Below, one piece after another: positions 26,901-38,900 of a stretch of DNA of 64,000 bases. This DNA comes from Ooceraea biroi (taxonomy: Eukaryota > Arthropoda > Insecta > Hymenoptera > Formicidae), in NCBI RefSeq assembly GCF_003672135.1, contig NC_039511.1:12488464-12552463 (forward strand), read 5' to 3'. Below the pieces are notes generated by a model. The model saw only the letters and a program-made list of their open reading frames with translations. It was not told the origin of the DNA and did not search any database. Position 1 is the first letter of the stretch, and each line of letters opens with the position of its first letter. A program made the position numbers and the translations under genes.

Positions 26901-27420
26901 TTGTCGCGTGCAATACAACACGTAAGTCAAAGCGATAAAGATTGCCGACTTACATTGCCACTTTCGCTTTCAACCCTTTAATCGTTATCGTTAGGCATGC
27001 CGATTAGGCTTTCGCGAGTCTTTTATCGGAGAAAAATCGCAATCTTACGTTCAACAAAAGCCGACAGGATCTCGATAGGGCAGAGGAATTTAGATTAAGA
27101 TGAAATTCAAACAAGACAGATCGAGACACGCACCAGTGAACACAAAGTTTACCGGAATTTACGGATCGTTGTTGAGATTTGGCGAGTAACTCTGGATTTA
27201 CAAGCTCGAGGAGCGGCTTACTACCAACTGCAGTTGCGGAAGGGTGTGCACCTGCTCCTGTGCAGGAGCTCGCGCAGCTGCAGCTGTCAACGAGCGGACG
27301 GAGCTTGCGCGCCAAAGGGGTGAGTAAGAAACGGAGGGTGGTGGAAAAGACGAGGATAACGGAGTCCTCCAAATAGTGGAGTGGTGTAATTTTCTTTTTC
27401 CACTCTATGAGGATCTTCAT
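23922..27420 (-). CDS. Unrecognised multi-exon gene, acidic/Ser-rich C-terminus
   Basis: Minus-strand exons chain in phase: 27153-27420, a 22-nt microexon 26954-26975, then 26346-26512, 25636-25853, 25217-25291, 24840-25074 and 23922-24037 (stop at 23922). The total is 366 residues if the ATG at 27420 is the start. The last five exons have good splice sites and exact phase agreement. The first exon and the microexon (weak acceptor, ATTAAAG) are less certain. The N-terminal part is helical and hydrophobic (DSVILVFSTTLRFLLTPLARK, then PLLELVNPELLAKS), perhaps HEAT-like. The C-terminal part is acidic and Ser/Pro-rich (ESIEESESDDAILMSQ). The protein may be the C-terminus of a larger one; an UNC80-type NALCN-complex subunit is only a guess. 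A GC-rich block with a donor at 28939 is a plausible 5' exon. Confidence 0.6.
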
Positions 27421-28939
27421 GACCCATATCTCGTGTTTACTTGATTTATAAAGGATGATCGGTTAGAAGAGAGCTTTATGAAATCATAAATATGAGCTTT
27501 CGAATGTTAAAGCAGAAAAGCTTCCGATTGTACGATTTCCATATATTTCCACATGTGTTTAAATACGCACATTTGTATTTAGATAATATTTGGATAAAGG
27601 AATTTTAAGATTTGATTATTATCGATAATATCTTATCCCTCGTTCGAAATTATAAAAATATTTAATATTTTTTCTGATATACAATTGTAGATTACATTTA
27701 TATCTAGTAGATAAGAAATGCTTAATCTGTAATTGTCAAGTAAAACAAAATCAATAGGAATTTTTCTTCATATACGGAATGCTCCACATTGGTAGCAAGA
27801 AATAGCATAGGATTATTGGTGATTTAAAAACCAAATTTGGAAAAGTTAAAAAGATGTAATTTTACGAATCCACTCTTATCCACTTTTACGAAATCCAATC
27901 TTGAAGTCACCCCTTACACACAGGGTGATTCAAGAAGACGAGTACTTTTCCAGAAATGCGCCACGTCGTGCTTGTTCAATCGATCGCACGAGACTCCGTT
28001 ATATAAGGTGTCCATAATGCACGTGTTGTCAGATACATATATAAATATACACATATAAAGCACACAATAAACATAAATTAATAAGAATTCAATAAAGTAA
28101 AATAATCAACATGTCGATGATAAAATATTGCAAAGTGTAATCAGCGATGTGTGAAGCGAGCTAAACATCAACCGCATGTTTGGGAATTTTAAATACACTT
28201 AACTTCAAAATTTAAAAATTCTTTCAATTGTGGCAATTTTGTTATTGTGCAACATTAGATATCTCTTTAAAAAATTAAAAATTTTAATTTTTTAAATTAT
28301 TAAAATTTTTAAACTCACAGTTTACATCAAAAGCTATATCGTACATATATAAAGTCGCTTCTCCAACCGAAAATTTTATACGAACCAAATTACAATCGAA
28401 TCTCTGACAAAGGTATATCCTTGAAACTAACTTCAGAGAGAGAGAGCACTAAGATTTCATTAATTATTTACTTATGCTTGTATTGCTTCAAAGCAACATT
28501 ATTTTTAGCGTTTCAACTTCGTGATCGATCAGGAACCGCATTAAATTCTCACTAGACAAACATTGACTCTAAGTGCATGGAGAAATCCGCAAAGATCAAC
28601 AGAAGGATGCCAGCCAAAGTTTAAATCATTCCCGTTATTAAGCATTCCCGTTAAAGTTGGCATTCGCTGAAAACACCTTGCTATTTGTTCTTCGATTCAA
28701 AGCGCAACGCGTCAGAATCCCGAATTTCTACGAATCCATTTACATCTTGACACTCGAACGATCAGCAGCCTGATCATTTAACGTTTTAATGTCCGACCGA
28801 CCAGCACTGTAGACACCGTAATCACTGTGTGGCATTTAACAACCGTACTTTGGAGAGAGAAAGAGAAAGAGATAGAGTTGATCTCGAGCGGCACTCGAAC
28901 ACTCGTTGCCAAAGAAATCATCCTCTGTCACAGAATTAC
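27421..28939. other. AT-rich sequence, probably the first intron
   Basis: No exon is recognised. It lies between the likely 5' exon and the first coding exon of the minus-strand gene. Confidence 0.4.
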
Positions 28940-29160
28940 CTGGAAGCTCGCGCACCTGCCGGCGGTGCATCTTCGTTTTCGCGACGCGGAACACGGGCGC
29001 GTCGCGTCGCGTGGCGCCGCGACGCCAACAACAACGGGGTGCGGCGCGCGAGAGAGGGTTGCGACGACCGGCAACCCTCCGCCGGTCCTACGCCAGAAAA
29101 TCAAAGGCAGCCGGCTTATCAGTGATATGCGCGCGCGCATCCGCCGCGGGGGATAACGTT
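28940..29160 (-). promoter_or_regulatory. GC-rich promoter / 5' exon ending at donor CCAG|GTAATT
   Basis: A sharply GC- and CpG-rich block in AT-rich surroundings. On the minus strand it ends at a consensus-like splice donor (CTTCCAG|GTAATTC at 28940/28939). All reading frames through it are Arg/Ala/Pro-rich, as expected for a CpG-rich 5' UTR. It lies 1.5 kb upstream of the minus-strand gene at 23922-27420 and is inferred to be its first exon and promoter. Confidence 0.4.
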
Positions 29161-32100
29161 CCCCTTCTGACTGGACTCATTAATTTGGTGGTTGATAATA
29201 CGGGGTGTCCCAAAACTTTCGTCCCTGCTTCCTTCCAATGCTCATTGGTCGCTCTTCTTCTGTGTGAACAGAAATATCTATCAATTTCCTGTTCAAGTAA
29301 TTTATTGGATTAATTATTGCTAATTGTCAGTGTGATTAAAAGGATTTATCAGGATCGGATTTGCACCGGATTTGAATTACGTCAAGTTTGAAGGGGTTTG
29401 AAGCTACTGTAGATAATCAAAACTTGTTCTGAGGTAGATATGCCGATTTATTCAAACCATTTGCTTACCTGAAAATTTCGCCAAATTGCCAAACATTAAT
29501 ATTTCATAAATTAATGTTTAATTGCGATCCCTAAATCAACGCGCTAATTATAGTGCGTAAAAAATAACATTCGTACTAATGGACTTGATTCGCTACAAAT
29601 ATTATTTCTCCAGATATGTATCGCCAAAAGTTACATAGTCGAAAATATTTCTCAACGAATGATAAAAAAGAGTTCTGAGAAAGTTTTCAGATTCTTCTAT
29701 ATGCACACACATTTCTTATTACATCTAAATTATAAGATCAAAAATATTTTATGGACACTACCGTGTATTCGTGTGCGAGTGTGTTTGTGTATCGTGTACA
29801 TGTATATGTACGCGTGCGCGCATAGTCACTAATATATAATATAATAAATTATATTTTCAATTATGTATATATCCCTAAGTAAAACATTACGTCTGGAGAA
29901 AATGTGATTTATGGCGAAGCAATGGCGTATACGAGTGCCTTTTCCGCCGCGCATAAATACTCATTCAACACAAAAAAAACGCTACGAAGAGAAAATTAAA
30001 TAACAAAAGCAGCCGGCGCAAATTGAAACGGCGCCTTGTAAGTACAAGTAACAAAGCTTACTACTAAATAATTTCTAAGAAATTAAGAAATGCACAGGTT
30101 TCGCATTGACGTCTTTGTCGATCTCCATTTCGTTTTTTTTTGTAACGTGGCGGTAAAAATGCGCTAAATATTTACGACGGTACAATCCATTCTCGTATAC
30201 TTACAGCAAGCAATCAGCACTATTCGAGCTCCGCAACAATAATGAGAAGAAATAATAATGACAATAATCATAATAATCATCCTTCATGATAATAATAATA
30301 ATAATCATCATCATTTTCGTTAACGATATGTTTTAGCCTATTTCGTATAAACACAGCGACATCGAAACATCGTTTATATTATGTGTAGAAATTAATTCAT
30401 ATTTATGTATATAACATACATATATATATAATATATATATAAAACATTTGCAAAAAAATCACAGTTACTTAAAACACTTTACGTCTTCCCATCTTTTTCT
30501 TTCGATTCTCTTTTTCCCTTGCTTCTCTCGCATTCTGACGTTTTCTCATGCACGCACTCCTTTCTCGCAGTGATTTTGTTTCCGTGTTTTCAAATTTTTG
30601 CCATGTGTCGGAAATACATACATTTCCGGCATGTATATAATCACTCATATATTTAATTGTCCAATTAGCATAATTAAACAGACAAAAGAAATGTTGCGGC
30701 CGATTTTGCAGAACTCGACGCATCAGACATTTCGCAGTACACACCTTGCAATTAACTAAATCAGTTTCTTCCACGTTTCAACCTAAAAGTCAATAATGTT
30801 TCAAAGATCCTACAAGAATATGCCTTCTTCCACAGGAGATACGTTCAAACAGCTTCGAGTAGTTTTAAAGAGCAAACTACTAAAAATTATTCGGCAATGT
30901 TTCAACTCAATGATTCCAATTATAGGCATGATAAATAGTTTCGTGGAAGAAAGTCACATAGAGGCAGTGACGTAACGTCGGTATAACAATAATCACTTCT
31001 TAAGTACTATTCGTGCGTGGTTCTGTAATATACATATTTATCAATATAATATTAAAACAGATATCTATGGTACCATTAATTTCTCTTTTCTGAAATAATT
31101 TACAACGTTCGATTTAGTCGGAGAATTATCAGAATTTACATTGTTAAGTGAGAAAACTGCTAATATTGTTCTAGATCCACGACGCTGAGTTTAAAGCTTT
31201 CGGCTAAAAAACTTTTTAACGTTTTAATAATTCGCGGACACAGCTCAGAGATTTGTTACTAGAAATGTAAGAAGTAGTGAATAATTCACGGCATGCAAAT
31301 TTTTTAATTCTCTGTTGGAAACTACAAGTTAAAGATTCTATTATTTCACGCGCTCCCTTCAAAACATTCTGCTTTTAATTTAATGCAATCAGAAATTGAA
31401 AGTCATTCAAGCTACTATATAGTTATTTTATAATTATCGTTGCTCGAAGATGGAAACGATCGATTGTTTTAATTACACGGCAGTGTTGGCACAAAGCGTA
31501 AACATTGGCTGTCTTTGTCGGAGAATATAAAAAATTTACAGTTAGATACAGTCCTAAGCACTGCAAGTTTTTTTTTTCATTCACCTAGATCTGCGAATCA
31601 CTGTAACGGCCATCAGAAATCATTAATAATTATTATCAATTTATAATTCATAATTACTTTTTTCGCCTTTCAAGAAAAAAGCAAAATATGTCATAGACAA
31701 AAATTAAAAATATATATACAAATACACACATTTTTAATTTTTATATATTATATGTATATATTAGATTTGAAAAATATACCGTATATATATATATATAATA
31801 GATGTGTAATATAGTCGTCAATGATCACTATGCGTTCATATATAAATAATATTTCGCAGTCTGTGTAGCTCAAATCATAAAAATGTGCAGTCCGAGACAA
31901 TCGTGCGATTATTTTCGAGATAACTGACTTAATAATCATGAATTTTGAATAATCACGAACCGTGCGTCGTGATATTTTGAGAAATCAATCAATAAAAGAA
32001 ACGAATCTCATAGTGAGTACTTACGATTAATCTAAAGATGTCTGGATTAAGACATTTTACGCGCTATCGTCCGCTTGATAAGCCGAGGACAGAAAAGCCA

Positions 32101-32997
32101 GTGACGATGGCAGTAAACGTTCGTGATTCGATTCGTTCGGAGGTAGTCTAGTGACTCTAGTGTGTCTAGGTAATCTAGTGAACATTCTTATCAAGTAAAA
32201 CCTTGCACTTGAAATAGATCTTATCAAAGCAGTAAAAGATTTTACGATCAAAGAACGAATTGACTCCTCAAAATTCGGATATTCATCATTCGCAAACTTC
32301 GTATTATCAAAATTTAAAAATACGATTCTACTAAATTAAAAATTAAATAACAACAGCGTCAATAAATAGTTGAACGAATATCCTTTCCCTCTTTTAGCAA
32401 TACGCTTGAGTTTGTGTAAAAAAATATTAATGATACAAGGAGTAAAGGTAATTTCTTCATCCGTTCCAACGAGATACGACTGGCTCCAAACGAATGATCG
32501 CGATACCAATGGCTGACAGAACATCAATCAGTAACTATTTCATTAGCGCTAAGGGTATGTACAAAATTTCATATGTTACACGACAATTCCGATCCATCGT
32601 TAATTTAAGCGCTCGAGGCAAGTCGGTAATTATTCGCATAAATAATCTTATCTTTTTAGATTTGAAAGAGTAGCAGTAATTATTAGTTATTACATATATA
32701 CATATGCATATACATATGTACGTATATATACATATTTTTTAAAGCTTAAAACCTCCCGGAAGTTTAAAATAAAAAAAATTTATCATAAATTGATCTTATA
32801 ATTTCAAATAATTTCATTAGAACTGACTAGCAAAATACGACGGAAACGAACATATAAGTTAAATCGAGCAAAATTAATTAAGCTACTGCAATTAAGGACA
32901 GGATCGATTATTGGTCAGCACCTTCTTCATCCCGAGCGCTTTAATTATCACGTCGACGGATGCTCGGCAGTAAGGAATGGTTGTCGGAGAACTTCCC
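29161..32997. other. AT-rich intergenic region
   Basis: No recognised gene. It contains GT/TA microsatellite tracts (about 29770-29820 and 30410-30440), an ATA/ATC repeat near 30230-30315 and one doubtful open frame listed separately. It separates two minus-strand genes, so its right edge contains the 3' UTR of the PWWP2A-type gene. Confidence 0.5.
30469..30774 (-). CDS. Doubtful open frame with Cys/Lys/Arg-rich tail
   Basis: A 101-codon minus-strand frame that starts at GTG, not ATG. It has a CxxC near its start (NCKVCTAKC) and a strongly basic C-terminus (ARKKNR-like, ending GRRKVF). A good acceptor (CTTTTAG) lies just upstream, but the frame has an in-frame TGA two bases after it, so the acceptor cannot feed this frame directly. 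I do not recognise the protein. Pseudogene exon or chance frame are both possible. Confidence 0.18.
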   Translation of the reverse strand: MEETDLVNCKVCTAKCLMRRVLQNRPQHFFCLFNYANWTIKYMSDYIHAGNVCISDTWQKFENTETKSLRERSACMRKRQNAREAREKENRKKKMGRRKVF

Positions 32998-35900
32998 TTA
33001 GGAGAGAACGTTGACCTCGCGGGGCGAACCGCAGACGTTCAACACGCTGCTTGTCGAGTTAGGCGTGATCTGACTCCGCGCCTCGTTCTGGGCCTGGCGT
33101 ATCGCCTCCTTATACGGGCCGCGCTTCTTCTTGTTGTATCGTGTCTGAAATCAAATTCGCAACTGCTGTCAGCAAATGTCTGAGAATCAACGTTACTATA
33201 ATGAAACGATTAAAGCAAGTGCTCATGTAGCCATATCATTATTATTATTGAATTTTATTCCACTGATTATCATTTACTATCTTAATTTATATTACTATAT
33301 CCATTACTATTTGAATAAATGTACCTTAAATGTTTCGAGAAAAGGACTCAACTCATCACAGGACATCAATGAACTCGTTGACGAGCCGTACCAAGCCACA
33401 TGAGCTTGGGGGCCTGACGAGGTACCGTCTTCCTTGCAAGAAACAGTGATACTTAACACCTGTACGGAATAGCAAAATTATTATCATCAGTTAATTATGT
33501 CACGCAATGATGATCCGTAAAGTCACTCATATTCTATTTCCATGACTTTTTTCTCATATTCTTGTTCATAGCGAGGTTTAATTTTACAATGTGTACACTC
33601 CAATCTCGACATCATCGATCTCGAATCGTGCAAAATTTTCTAGCACAAAGCATTTTATTTAAAACAACGTATCGTAGTTTCGCAGAACGAATTTCCCAGG
33701 AGCTCAAGGAGCGATTATATTTAAAGGGTATATTTCTTGTAAAACACTTACCTTGCCAGGCCACCAGGGAAAACCGTGGATCTTGCCCCAAACGACGTCG
33801 CCCACGTCCATACGCTTGCCATTGGCGGTGAGGCAGTGAGCTACGGGGGTGGCAGCTAGCCTCATCATCAAGGGATGCGACTGGTGCGGCGGGAAGTCTG
33901 GAGCGGTCTCAACCTCGGGTTCGTGCTCACTCAGCTCGTCGCTGCTACCACCCGAGCTCTTACAACCTGAGGACGCGTTGCTCACGGGATAATCACAGCG
34001 TGCGTATGCATTCGTATTGAGCCTCTTCAGGGATATCGATAGCTTTTGCTTTAGGCACTGTTCCTTGATGGCCCGGTACGACTCTCCACCGTCCGGCAGA
34101 ACGTTCCAATTCTGCTGCTGCTGCTGTTGTTGTTGTTGCCGTTGGTCAGCAGAATCCAAACAGGTTTGCTCAGCTTGATCGGATGATTGCTCCTGTTGTT
34201 GCTGCTGTTGGTTTTTGTGCTTTCGGCCCTCCTTGTGTTTCTTTTTGTGCTTCACCTTGTGCTTCCGACGGTGATATGAGAGTGGATCGTACGTGGGATT
34301 GTACCTGAAGAAAATAAAACAGAAAGAAACCGTCAGGAAAGAATATTCATTGAAAAGAATATATTCCTATTCATTAAAACGACTTGATATAATCAATCGC
34401 AAAGCATACTTTAGAAATATCTTGTAACTGGTATTGTGTATCAGAATAATCTAAAAAAAACTGACATTTGTTTACGGCGCACTTATTAAATTCCAATTTC
34501 AATTTTAATTTTTTTCAGAAAGATGAAATTTATTTTAAATCCAGTTTGCAGTGCAACTGCAGCAAGTATGCGAATTATCACCCGTTGGGTCACATTGTTT
34601 GCATTCCTACGTATTGCGTGTTCTTACCTTGGCGATCCGTTGCAAGGCGACCTCGCGGGTGACACTCCGCCCAGCATTTTCCTTCTGGCTTCTTTCTTAG
34701 CTTTCTTTAGCGCCCGTTTCGCTGCCTTCGCGCTGGCATCTTTCACAACGCCACCCTGCTTTTGAGGATCCACCTGCTCCTGCCCGTTCTCCTCGCCCTC
34801 CTCGTAATCGTTGCCAAAAGACTCGGGCAGTTCAAGGGGATCTCTTTCCTGCTGGGCTTCATCGGCGTCGTCAGTCTCCTGCTCGTATGCGTCAGGATCC
34901 TGGGGTTTCGCTGGTATTTTGAGAACCGTCCCTTCGCCCTGCGCGCCGAACGAGATTTTGATCACCGGTGTAGTCCTGGCGGTTCTTGTGGGATCTTCGA
35001 ACACCGATTCATCCCAAAGATCCTCCATCGAACCCACTGAGCGCTTCTTCCTCGGTATTCGACCGGTTCTCAGTCTCATCGTGGAGTCCGCGGCCGCGAG
35101 GGTCTTCTTGTCCTCCTCTTCCGGCACCTTCGCGCTTTCCACCGACGAACTACTGAGCCTTCGCGGTGTGGCGCAATAAGCCATCGATGGATTACTATCA
35201 CAGTCGGCGGTGGATTCCACCCGTTCCTGCGACGATGTTAAAATGCTCCTCAGGGAGGTTTCCTCGTTACCAGGCCAGTGCGAAGATTGAACACTCGCCG
35301 CAACCTTCACCTTATCTGAAACAATTATACAGTTTATATAAATAAAATGAAACTATATCTTTTCTTATTGGGTTTCGTATGTAAATAATCCATTTCGCAA
35401 AACGAATTTTTCAATTTTAACCCTTTAAACTATATTTAATAGTAAAATAACAATCTAGAAAACTTTATTTTCAAGAGTCGAACTTTGTTTTCTTTACGTT
35501 TTCTTAGTCTTGAATAACTACGCGTACTCTTTAACTTGATATAATTAACTTAATATAATGTTACTAACATTATCAGGAAACTTGAACTGAATATATCGTA
35601 AAAACGAATTAGTAGTTAAAAAAGTTAAATTAACAGTTAAAATATTGTAAGAGTAAGTTAAACACAATCATTTTTAATTTTTGTTACGAAATTAGTTCAC
35701 GGAATAAATCAGAATCACAGTCGTAATATATCCACGACTGTTATATAACTGTTAATTAAATTGTATCCCTAAATTTTTCGATAACAGTCAACGATTTCCT
35801 TATTAAAAACACAATTAAAACAAGGTAAGATACCGGATAATTGACCGGAACCCTGCATGGCATTGCTAATCTCATTAGGTTGTAGCCTCGACAGTTTCGG

Positions 35901-38900
35901 GATCAGCGACGCCCCCAACTTCGACGAATCCGGACTAGAAGCCATCGTCTTCGTCGTCGCTTGATTGGATATCGAGTTTTCTACCTGACATTCCGAAAGC
36001 AGCGTTCGCTGAGTCTTCTGCGGTTGCTGACCGCAACGTCGGTCACTTCTTCTCGTGGAACCCGGTACTAGCTGGCAGAATCGCAAAGATGGTTAGTCCC
36101 TTGCAATATGTAGGATAATTCAAACTAAGGATCTGATAACGCGGACAAGCCTGAATTTCGATGATGAAACTTTAACATGATTTATCAAATTTAATGGCAC
36201 CGAAAAAGAGCGATCGCTTATCAAGTTGTACAAATCTTATCAGACCACAAACTTAGGCGATTCACGTTATCACATCTAACGTTATCGCCAAATCGTTTGA
36301 AACGGATTTCAGATTTTCGAACGTCTAACTTGAATCTTTTAAAATTTTGATTCGGAGATATGAGATGAAGAAAAGCTCGGCAGGATATCTCGCACACGTT
36401 TTTCCAAGCAGTTTTCGATACCTGCGGTAGTACCTGCTGCGATTGCTGTTGCTGTTGCGTCTCCTCGTGCTTTCGTTTCTTGCTGACGTCAACATTTTCA
36501 CTATTCTCGTTGCAGATCGACCGGCACTTGCTGCAGAGTACCTGACGGGGCCTCAGTCTCACCGTGGGTCTGGCATTCTTGTACCTGGCGGGTGGGTTGA
36601 TGCTTCTGCGAAGGTCGACTTTGGCAACGACGGCGGGCGGCGACGTCGACGATGCGCTCTTCCGCTCCTGGAAGTAGCTGAAGCGTGCTGCGATCGTGGC
36701 CAACTTGTCGCCATCGGGGTCCGATACCGGCTCCGGGGGCTGAACACCGCAGGGAAGGCCGCTACGGAAACATGATTCATAACACGTCGTGTAATTAACG
36801 TTCCATAAATCTGAACGACGTTGTAAGAGACGTCAGGGAAGTTTGAACATGTACGTTCAACGTTTTTCAGACAAGGCTTCGTCATTCAATACCAACTTGT
36901 TAAGGACTTGCTAAAACTATTTTTTATCGATACAAAGTATGATTGAGCGTACTCTAAAAGATGATCGGATTAAAAGCTAAAGGGAGAAAATAGTTTAACG
37001 CTCAGATATCTAGTACTTTGTCCTTTGTCAGGTATTCTTTAAATGTTCGCCCTAATTTCTCCAATTTGAGATTCTTCAAATTTAATTTTGTCAGGTTTCT
37101 TCCCAAAATAAGTCAGACCATTATTGCATCGAAGCCATCGACAGGAACTAGTCGCCAAATGGGAATGTTCCGGCGAAAGATTAGGCAATGCTTTCGGGTA
37201 TGCTTGGTCGGTTTCTCGTGCACCGACAACGCAGCCATGTCATGGTATTGATTCGTGAGGAGCGTACAATGAGAGCGACAGCCTCTGACGGTATATCCAT
37301 TAATATTTTCTGGCTCCCGATACCAGGCAGACCCTCGAAATTCCGAAGTCAGCCTGGCCAAGGGAGGAAAAATGGCCGGAAGGGAAAATCGGGAATCCGC
37401 GTATTCGCCACGACACGAAAACGATTATGATGATGGAACTCTGATAAATCGACGAAGTCTTATTCCTATTCGTCCGGTTTGCAATGAGACGTTCATTGAG
37501 GTTTTCTCCCGAAATATGTATACAAATTCATTAATTCTTAGCATTGTTGATTCTTTCCTGCATTTTCCTCTCTCGTTCTAATTATAACATAGAATTCTTT
37601 GAGTCTGTTTTAACTTGGTGTAGAATTTAATACCAAGACTGTAGACTCAGCTAGTTAATTTATTTTGCTCTTTCGCGAACATCGGATTTTATTAATCTTC
37701 ACCTCGGCGCAGTTAAGCTCCAATTGGTTTCTTCAGCGTTCAATTATCTCGTTGAAAACAACTGTAACAACAGGCTCATTTCTTAAGTTAATAAAGCATA
37801 CGGAGTTAACGCGAGGTACAGTGCGGCATACGTGGCTATTTCTTCGCTTTGTGTCCACGCACACATCCGCACTTGCCACCCGCAAATGGTGGCGTTCTCA
37901 GAGACGTCGACGATATTCCCTTTGTTCCTGACGAACACGAGACCACTATATTAGGGGTTCTCAACCTTGGATCATGGACACGAGCCGCCAGTTGGAAGAC
38001 GCGTTTTGACTTGGCGTTGGAAAGATCAATAAATATCGCTTCTCGCTCTAATAAATTTACAGTCCTTGTGCGTGTCTACTGTCGTATTCTGATGCAACCA
38101 TCGATTAGAAATCGGCTTCTCCTGAATCACATTTAATGGCATGTATCACTCGGCAAGAGCATCACTCTAAAGCGAAGATCTGCATACAATAAATAGGATA
38201 ATATAAAACATATTACGTAACAGCCTTGTAATTAACATAAATGTCACTCTACGATTGTCAGACAAGTCTCACGGGAAATTTCTTTTATAAACTGCTCTCT
38301 GCTTTTTTTTGTAAAAAGAAAAAAATAAGAGAAAAGATATATAAGACTGATTATTCACAAAACTTTTGCCCGGAGACTGGCTCTGCTATTCAATAAGTAT
38401 AAATAAAAATTTTTCAATATTTCTTGGAAGGTTCTTTTAAATTGATTCTTCCAATTCTGCGATCATTTTCCTGGAGCGAAATAAGGGAGATATTAAATTA
38501 CAGAAAAGTGGAAAAGATATGGGAACCTCTGTCGCACCATACCGTCGTGCACAACGTGACACAAGCCAGGCCTGGTTGGTCGGTGGCCCCGGCTAGTGTT
38601 CAGGGCCGTAAGCAACAATCCTGACTGTCTGTATTCCTTATCTTGCCGATATCTCGTTCAACTCGTTAAAACTCGACTCGTCGTCCCTACGTAGTGTCGC
38701 GATGCGCGCTGAATACAAAAGGACAATTAATTAATAAACAAGGATGCACAAACGTCGAACGGGACTGTCGGTGTTACCTCGAATATTCAACTATCGATCG
38801 GACCCAAAACGGTCTTATAATTACACGACAATACAACATAATAATACTGTATAATACGAATGATTTTAGCCAACATTAGGTCCTCCTGGGCAACTAGTTT

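Noticed and set aside
28827..29313. Plus-strand frames of 98-135 codons
   Set aside because: They are Arg/Ala/Pro-rich, overlap each other and run antisense to the likely minus-strand 5' exon.
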